From positions 1 to 9,290 of the forward strand of contig JAGLTN010000200.1 of NCBI GenBank assembly GCA_023135255.1: a DNA stretch of 9,290 bases, read 5' to 3'. This document shows, one piece after another, positions 5,804 to 9,290 of this stretch. The translations under genes were made by a program, and so were the position numbers. The first letter of the stretch is position 1; every line of letters begins with the position of its first letter. The notes beneath the pieces were generated by a model. That model saw nothing but the letters and a program-made list of their open reading frames with translations, searched no databases and was not told the origin of the DNA. This stretch comes from Planctomycetota bacterium. GTDB lineage: Bacteria > Planctomycetota > Phycisphaerae > Sedimentisphaerales > Anaerobacaceae.

Positions 5804-7828
5804 ATGAAAACTAAAACGTTTCTGGTCCTTGTAGCTGCTTTATCATTTTTCACTTTTAATACCGCACAGGGTAAAATCACAGTAAAAGCTCCGGCGAAAA
5901 AGAATTTAACCACCAATAGTACCTGCCCAAACAAAGATGGTATTAATTTTCTGGACCCGGCAAACCTTACATATCTTGTGCCTCCAGGTGACAAATCCGC
6001 GATCATTAAAGAGCTTAAAGACGGAGATGTTAAGTTTAAGAACTTCATCTTCAAAAAAGGGGCTGCCCTTAAGGGAACATTGACTATAGATTACTATCAT
6101 TCTAAATTTGAGGGAATCCACCATTCCGGCGGTCAGATAAAGGCTCGTTACAAAAAAGCCGCCACCGATCCTAATAATTTAAGATGGGTTCAGCTGGTTA
6201 ATTCAATAATGCCCATAAACACCCCGGCGGAAAAATATCCCATCATCGATCCCGTCCCTGAAGATGAACCCAATAAAACTAACCCGGATCCAAATAAATA
6301 CAGACCTTTCTACTGGAACGAAGAGGAAATAGCCTCATACACAGGCGGCAAAACCTTTGACCTTAAATTCTATGATTTCTCAAGCAGGACGCATCCCCCA
6401 ACATCTATAGAAATCTGGACAGGTGATCTTTACATTTCAAGCTGGGACGGGAATACCCCGGGAACCGTCACACTTCACGATGGCGTCCAGTGGGGCTGGG
6501 TCGGCACATGCGCCGATTTTTCAGACAAAAACTGGGTCAAAAAAATATGTGGCTCTTCTGTTACTACTCCAGTGACTACCGGCTCTGACAAAGTCACCCT
6601 GGACTACATCGGAGCCCGAGGAACAATTGCAAATGTAATTACCGATACTCCGGGAGACATAACTGTCATAGACGGAAACAGCATAGAAATCCAATGGTCC
6701 GAGCCCCTGGAACCCAACACCCCCATCAACATCAAATTCACAACAGACTATCAGCCCCTGGATTTTGCAGGAGGCATCTGGTCCCTCGAAGGAACCGATG
6801 TAGAGCCGATCACACCAGGCGATGTTAACTTGACAGTGACACCTCCGCCTTTCAATACCTATTCTCTTGAAGTTGTCAACAGCACAAACCCCGCCTCAGC
6901 TTCTTGGCCTGACACAGGAACAGGTTACGACAATGGCCACTGGTATCATTATCCGCACACCGACTGGCTAACCGTATGGTTCGACAACGGGCCCTTTGAT
7001 GAAACTGGCACAAAATTGATTAAGGTGAAAATGACAATTGGACCACTCGATCCCAATATGCCTTATAGTGCTACTATCGCTGCCGGCTACTCATCAACTT
7101 TATGGACAACCCTTGGTCTGGACCATCCCCCATTACCAGAGTACATCCCCGACCCTATGACCGAACCTGACTATATACATCGCGAAGAAGCCCCCCCCAT
7201 ATATAGCGGAACAGGCATTGAGCCGCAGGATATCCAGGCTGAAATACTCGTCTCATCCTGCAACCCACAATGGACATGTGTATCAGCAATAGGTGAAAAC
7301 CTCAAAATCTCTTTTGGTATGACTGATTACAGCGACCCTTACACCCCAACTCTAAGCAGATCTGACTTCGAAACCGATGGCACAATTGATGGATACGACT
7401 TAAGATTTTTCGCACAAGAATGGCTCAGACAAGGACACAAATATGAAAGTGACATTAACGGCGATGGAGTCGTTAATTTCGCCGACTATGCAACGGTAGC
7501 AGCCAACTGGAAAAAAAGCGTAAAGGCTTCTAATCCTTCACCTGCAAATGAAGAAATAAATGTACCTTTGTATGATCCTTTGAGTTGGACCCCAGGCCTT
7601 GACGCGATTCATCACGACGTCTATTTCGGCGAAGATTCCAATGAGGTCAACGACGCCAACCAGACAAATCCAATGAGCGTTTATATGGGCCGTCAAGCCG
7701 AAACTGAATATTGGGTCGACATGCTTCCAGATATGACCTATTTCTGGAGAATAGACGAAGTAGGCGAAACCGAATCAGATATCGAAAAAGGCAATGTCTG
7801 GAATTTCACAACTGAGTTTATGCCGTAA
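5804..7828 (+). CDS. Secreted protein with internal dockerin pair and C-terminal Fn3-like module
   Basis: A 674-residue extracellular protein of unknown function. The start is the ATG of MKTKTFLVLVAALSFFTF, with AGGAG 7 nt upstream and a signal peptide likely cut after AQG (about residue 23); an upstream in-frame TTG reading would cross the promoter. Residues 24-510 are beta-rich by eye, with many Pro, Asp and Trp, and hold no catalytic domain I can name. Residues 521-569 form a dockerin-type pair of calcium loops: D521-x-E-x-D-G-x-x-D529-x-x-D532 and D550-x-N-x-D-G-x-x-N558-x-x-D561, each followed by an aromatic helix (FFAQEWL, ATVAANW). Residues about 575-672 form an Fn3-like module (NPSPANEEINVPL, LSWTPG, HDVYFG, TYFWRIDEVGE, WNFTTEF) that I associate with secreted Phycisphaerae proteins. 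No sortase, PEP-CTERM or membrane anchor is seen. It is a stand-alone gene with its own promoter, bracketed by 41-bp direct repeats. Carbohydrate or surface binding is a guess. Confidence 0.85.
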   Translation: MKTKTFLVLVAALSFFTFNTAQGKITVKAPAKKNLTTNSTCPNKDGINFLDPANLTYLVPPGDKSAIIKELKDGDVKFKNFIFKKGAALKGTLTIDYYHSKFEGIHHSGGQIKARYKKAATDPNNLRWVQLVNSIMPINTPAEKYPIIDPVPEDEPNKTNPDPNKYRPFYWNEEEIASYTGGKTFDLKFYDFSSRTHPPTSIEIWTGDLYISSWDGNTPGTVTLHDGVQWGWVGTCADFSDKNWVKKICGSSVTTPVTTGSDKVTLDYIGARGTIANVITDTPGDITVIDGNSIEIQWSEPLEPNTPINIKFTTDYQPLDFAGGIWSLEGTDVEPITPGDVNLTVTPPPFNTYSLEVVNSTNPASASWPDTGTGYDNGHWYHYPHTDWLTVWFDNGPFDETGTKLIKVKMTIGPLDPNMPYSATIAAGYSSTLWTTLGLDHPPLPEYIPDPMTEPDYIHREEAPPIYSGTGIEPQDIQAEILVSSCNPQWTCVSAIGENLKISFGMTDYSDPYTPTLSRSDFETDGTIDGYDLRFFAQEWLRQGHKYESDINGDGVVNFADYATVAANWKKSVKASNPSPANEEINVPLYDPLSWTPGLDAIHHDVYFGEDSNEVNDANQTNPMSVYMGRQAETEYWVDMLPDMTYFWRIDEVGETESDIEKGNVWNFTTEFMP

Positions 7829-7867
7829 AAAACTTTCAAAGCAAAATTCAAAATAACCTGCAAATAA
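7827..7867 (+). repeat. 41-bp direct repeat, copy 2 (after the dockerin/Fn3 gene)
   Basis: Identical to 5516-5556, which is the 3' end of the epimerase gene. It begins within the TAA stop of the dockerin/Fn3 gene and continues in the same frame, so the epimerase C-terminal codons (KTFKAKFKITCK and stop) follow directly after that stop codon. It has no apparent coding role here. Confidence 0.95.
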
Positions 7868-7901
7868 CCTGAAATTGCTGGATTTATGTAGTCAGAAGTT
7901 T

Positions 7902-7930
7902 ACTCAGCACATTAAAAATGCCCCCTGAGT
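7902..7930. promoter_or_regulatory. Dyad next to the -35 box of the coiled-coil protein gene
   Basis: ACTCAG (7902-7907) and CTGAGT (7925-7930) form a perfect 6-bp inverted repeat with a 17-nt centre, ending directly before the -35 hexamer. It could be an operator or an imperfect hairpin ending the previous transcript; it is short enough to be chance. Confidence 0.25.
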
Positions 7931-7959
7931 TTGAACCACCTGACCATTTATGGTATAAT
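7931..7959 (+). promoter_or_regulatory. Strong sigma70-like promoter for the coiled-coil protein gene
   Basis: TTGAAC (7931-7936) and a perfect TATAAT (7954-7959) with a 17-nt spacer. The predicted start near 7966 gives a leader of nearly 90 nt before the ATG at 8054. Confidence 0.65.
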
Positions 7960-8040
7960 GAGTACTCGGAAATATCACGCACGGAGGCGGGGATTCAAAA
8001 AAATATTGGATTTAATTTAAGTGCTTTTTTTCTAAGCTAC

Positions 8041-8045
8041 AGGGG
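8041..8045 (+). promoter_or_regulatory. Ribosome binding site deciding the start at 8054
   Basis: AGGGG with 8 nt to the ATG at 8054. An in-frame GTG at 8045 overlaps this site, so the ATG is preferred and places MKK directly before the signal-peptide core. Confidence 0.6.
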
Positions 8046-8053
8046 TGAATGTG

Positions 8054-8965
8054 ATGAAAAAACAAAATGTTACCAAACTTGTAATTTTTACAATCCTTTT
8101 GTGCTGCATTAATATGGCAATCGCAGTAGAGACACAAACTGCCACACAACAGCAAATCGAGCAGCTGCAGGATATAGAAGAACAGATTTCTGCTGAACAA
8201 CAACTCATAGAAGACCGTTACGAACAACAGATCGAAGCATTGTTAAGATATGCTGAGGATCGGGCAAAAAAATTAGACACTTCTTTCAGAATGCTCTGGA
8301 TTAAATATTATGACATGATAAAAGATACACCCGCCAAAGATGATTATCTTTTAACTTCGAGCTTATGGGTTCATAGATCTGATCATATATCTAATATATC
8401 TGACTATACTTATCCAAAGCTAAAGCCAACACCAAGGATAAAACAAAAACCAGGTTTCGTAGCTCCTAAAACAGATATCGTAAGAGGAGAAATGATCAAT
8501 TCGTATTCCCTATACAAAGCCCCTGTTTTTCTGCTTGATAAAAATGCTCGTGAGTTTGTCGCATATATAGCAAACAATAGTAATTATGGAAGCAGTATTT
8601 CTTTACTGCGGAGCCAGGCTCGCGAAGTTCTTAAGGTTATGAGCAACCTGCAATCACAATTATCACGCCACCAGGAGTATAGGCAGCGTGCATTGGCAAA
8701 TTTGGAACAAATAGAACTGAGCCTAAAAAAAGATGTACTCACGGAAGTCTCCCCTGCTCAGCAGCAGCCAAAGGGCGTAGTAAGTGCAACTGCATATGTT
8801 GAAAAAAACTGGCTCGCAATGATTGGTGACAAAGTTGTGCATGAAGGAGACACCATAGGCAACATTAAAATCCTGAAAATAAATGCAAAGCAGGTTCAGT
8901 TTAAAAAGAACAGCCGAACATGGACACAGAAATTAGGTGAAAACCAACAAGCTCTCTGGCAATAG
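8054..8965 (+). CDS. Exported coiled-coil protein with small C-terminal beta-type domain
   Basis: A 303-residue protein I do not recognise as a named family. Residues 1-24 are a signal peptide (MKKQN, hydrophobic LVIFTILLCC, likely cut after AIA). Residues about 28-75 are Gln/Glu-rich with heptad-like spacing (QQQIEQLQDIEEQISAEQQL) and probably form a coiled coil; a second helical, coiled-coil-prone stretch runs from about 183 to 228. Between them lies a Pro/Lys-rich linker (about 120-142). The C-terminal 60 residues (about 242-298) look like a small beta domain: VSATAYVEKNWLAMIGDKVVHEGDTIGNIKILKINAKQVQFKKNSRTWTQKL. Its 'IGDKxVxEGDxIGxxKIxKIxxxxVxF' pattern resembles the short beta domains of GspC/PilP-type secretion or pilus assembly proteins; this is a by-eye likeness only. 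No secretion genes are adjacent. A periplasmic or envelope location is likely. Its stop lies 3 bases from the stop of the convergent gene. Confidence 0.75.
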   Translation: MKKQNVTKLVIFTILLCCINMAIAVETQTATQQQIEQLQDIEEQISAEQQLIEDRYEQQIEALLRYAEDRAKKLDTSFRMLWIKYYDMIKDTPAKDDYLLTSSLWVHRSDHISNISDYTYPKLKPTPRIKQKPGFVAPKTDIVRGEMINSYSLYKAPVFLLDKNAREFVAYIANNSNYGSSISLLRSQAREVLKVMSNLQSQLSRHQEYRQRALANLEQIELSLKKDVLTEVSPAQQQPKGVVSATAYVEKNWLAMIGDKVVHEGDTIGNIKILKINAKQVQFKKNSRTWTQKLGENQQALWQ

Positions 8966-8968
8966 CTG

Positions 8969-9290
8969 TCAATGTGATTTAGCATAATCAGTAAGTATTC
9001 TGATATTTTCTTTCGGCGTAGTCCTGGTTATTTCACAACCTGCAGCAACTATATACCGATCACCTGCCTGATGGTGACATATTTCCAAAGCTTCATATAT
9101 CTGTTTCGGCGTGGAGTCCTGCAAAACCGCAACCGGATTAAGATTGCCCGCCAATACCTGCTCATCGCCGGTCTTTTCTCTGGCAAATGACATATCAACA
9201 GGATAATCAATATCAACCATCTCACAGCCGAGCTTTTTTATAGGCTCAAGTAAATCAGTTATATTGCCGCAAATATGAAGCCTTACCCGT
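8969..9290 (-). CDS. Uroporphyrinogen decarboxylase-family (MtaA/MtbA-like methyltransferase) protein, partial
   Basis: The C-terminal 106 residues of a protein whose gene continues past the right edge; the frame is open through 9290. It belongs to the URO-D superfamily, which includes haem-pathway decarboxylases and corrinoid:thiol methyltransferases such as MtaA and MtbA. The fragment favours the methyltransferase side. It has RLHICGN (His codon at 9275-9277, Cys codon at 9269-9271) and a later Cys in AAGCEITRTTPKENI (codon 9035-9037), together giving the His-x-Cys...Cys zinc-binding pattern that activates the thiol substrate. Other family landmarks are the conserved MVDIDYPVDM, the LAGNLNPV turn and the terminal TPKENIRILTDYAK. 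The substrate cannot be told, and the corrinoid protein partner is not in the window. It converges on the coiled-coil protein gene with 3 bases between stops. Confidence 0.85.
   Translation of the reverse strand, partial: RVRLHICGNITDLLEPIKKLGCEMVDIDYPVDMSFAREKTGDEQVLAGNLNPVAVLQDSTPKQIYEALEICHHQAGDRYIVAAGCEITRTTPKENIRILTDYAKSH

Noticed and set aside
7976..8010. Leader of the coiled-coil protein gene contains CACGCACGGAGGCGGGG, reminiscent of the start of a c-di-GMP-I (GEMM) riboswitch.
   Set aside because: Only the first bases match; the conserved GCAAAGCC segment, the second helix and the tetraloop-receptor pattern are missing.
7918..8112. Small plus-strand open frame of 64 codons (MPPEFEPPDH...).
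   Set aside because: It runs across a strong promoter and the ribosome binding site of the next gene and overlaps that gene's signal peptide in another frame.

Overview
The window looks like a chromosomal piece from an anaerobic planctomycete of the class Phycisphaerae (Sedimentisphaerales-like); this is an inference. The main clues are a secreted protein with a dockerin-type calcium-binding pair followed by a 'LSWTPG...DVYFG...YFWRIDEV' Fn3-like module, a pairing that I associate with that class, and a corrinoid-methyltransferase-type member of the uroporphyrinogen decarboxylase family at the right edge. Base composition is moderately AT-rich and the ribosome binding sites are purine-rich.

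Left part (1-3109) is a run of minus-strand genes. In transcription order they are a DUF4870-type membrane protein, a DUF3147-type membrane protein, smpB (trans-translation), a DUF1844 protein, trpC (indole-3-glycerol phosphate synthase) and a half-length TauE/SafE-type (TSUP) permease. DUF1844-trpC-TSUP are tightly spaced (4 and 21 nt) and probably co-transcribed. smpB has a good promoter that ends almost at its start codon.

Middle (3225-4455) holds a plus-strand ZIP-family divalent metal transporter facing a minus-strand rubrerythrin/ferritin-like diiron protein. Their stop codons are one base apart. One gene brings in divalent metal and the other is a probable iron or peroxide protein, so a shared metal or oxidative-stress theme is possible but not shown.

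Right part (4537-8965) holds three plus-strand genes for exported proteins, each with its own sigma70-like promoter with 17-nt spacing: a LacX-type aldose 1-epimerase homologue with a signal peptide, the 674-residue dockerin/Fn3 protein, and a 303-residue coiled-coil protein with a small C-terminal beta-type domain. An exact 41-bp copy of the 3' end of the epimerase gene lies directly after the stop codon of the dockerin gene, in the matching frame. The dockerin gene with its promoter is therefore bracketed by direct repeats, suggesting insertion by recombination (or an assembly join). This is the most unusual structural signal in the window.

The right edge (8969-9290) is the C-terminal part of a minus-strand MtaA/MtbA-like protein that keeps the His-x-Cys...Cys zinc-ligand pattern. 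I saw no tRNA, rRNA, CRISPR array, transposase or integrase, and nothing that amounts to a clearly new multi-gene system.
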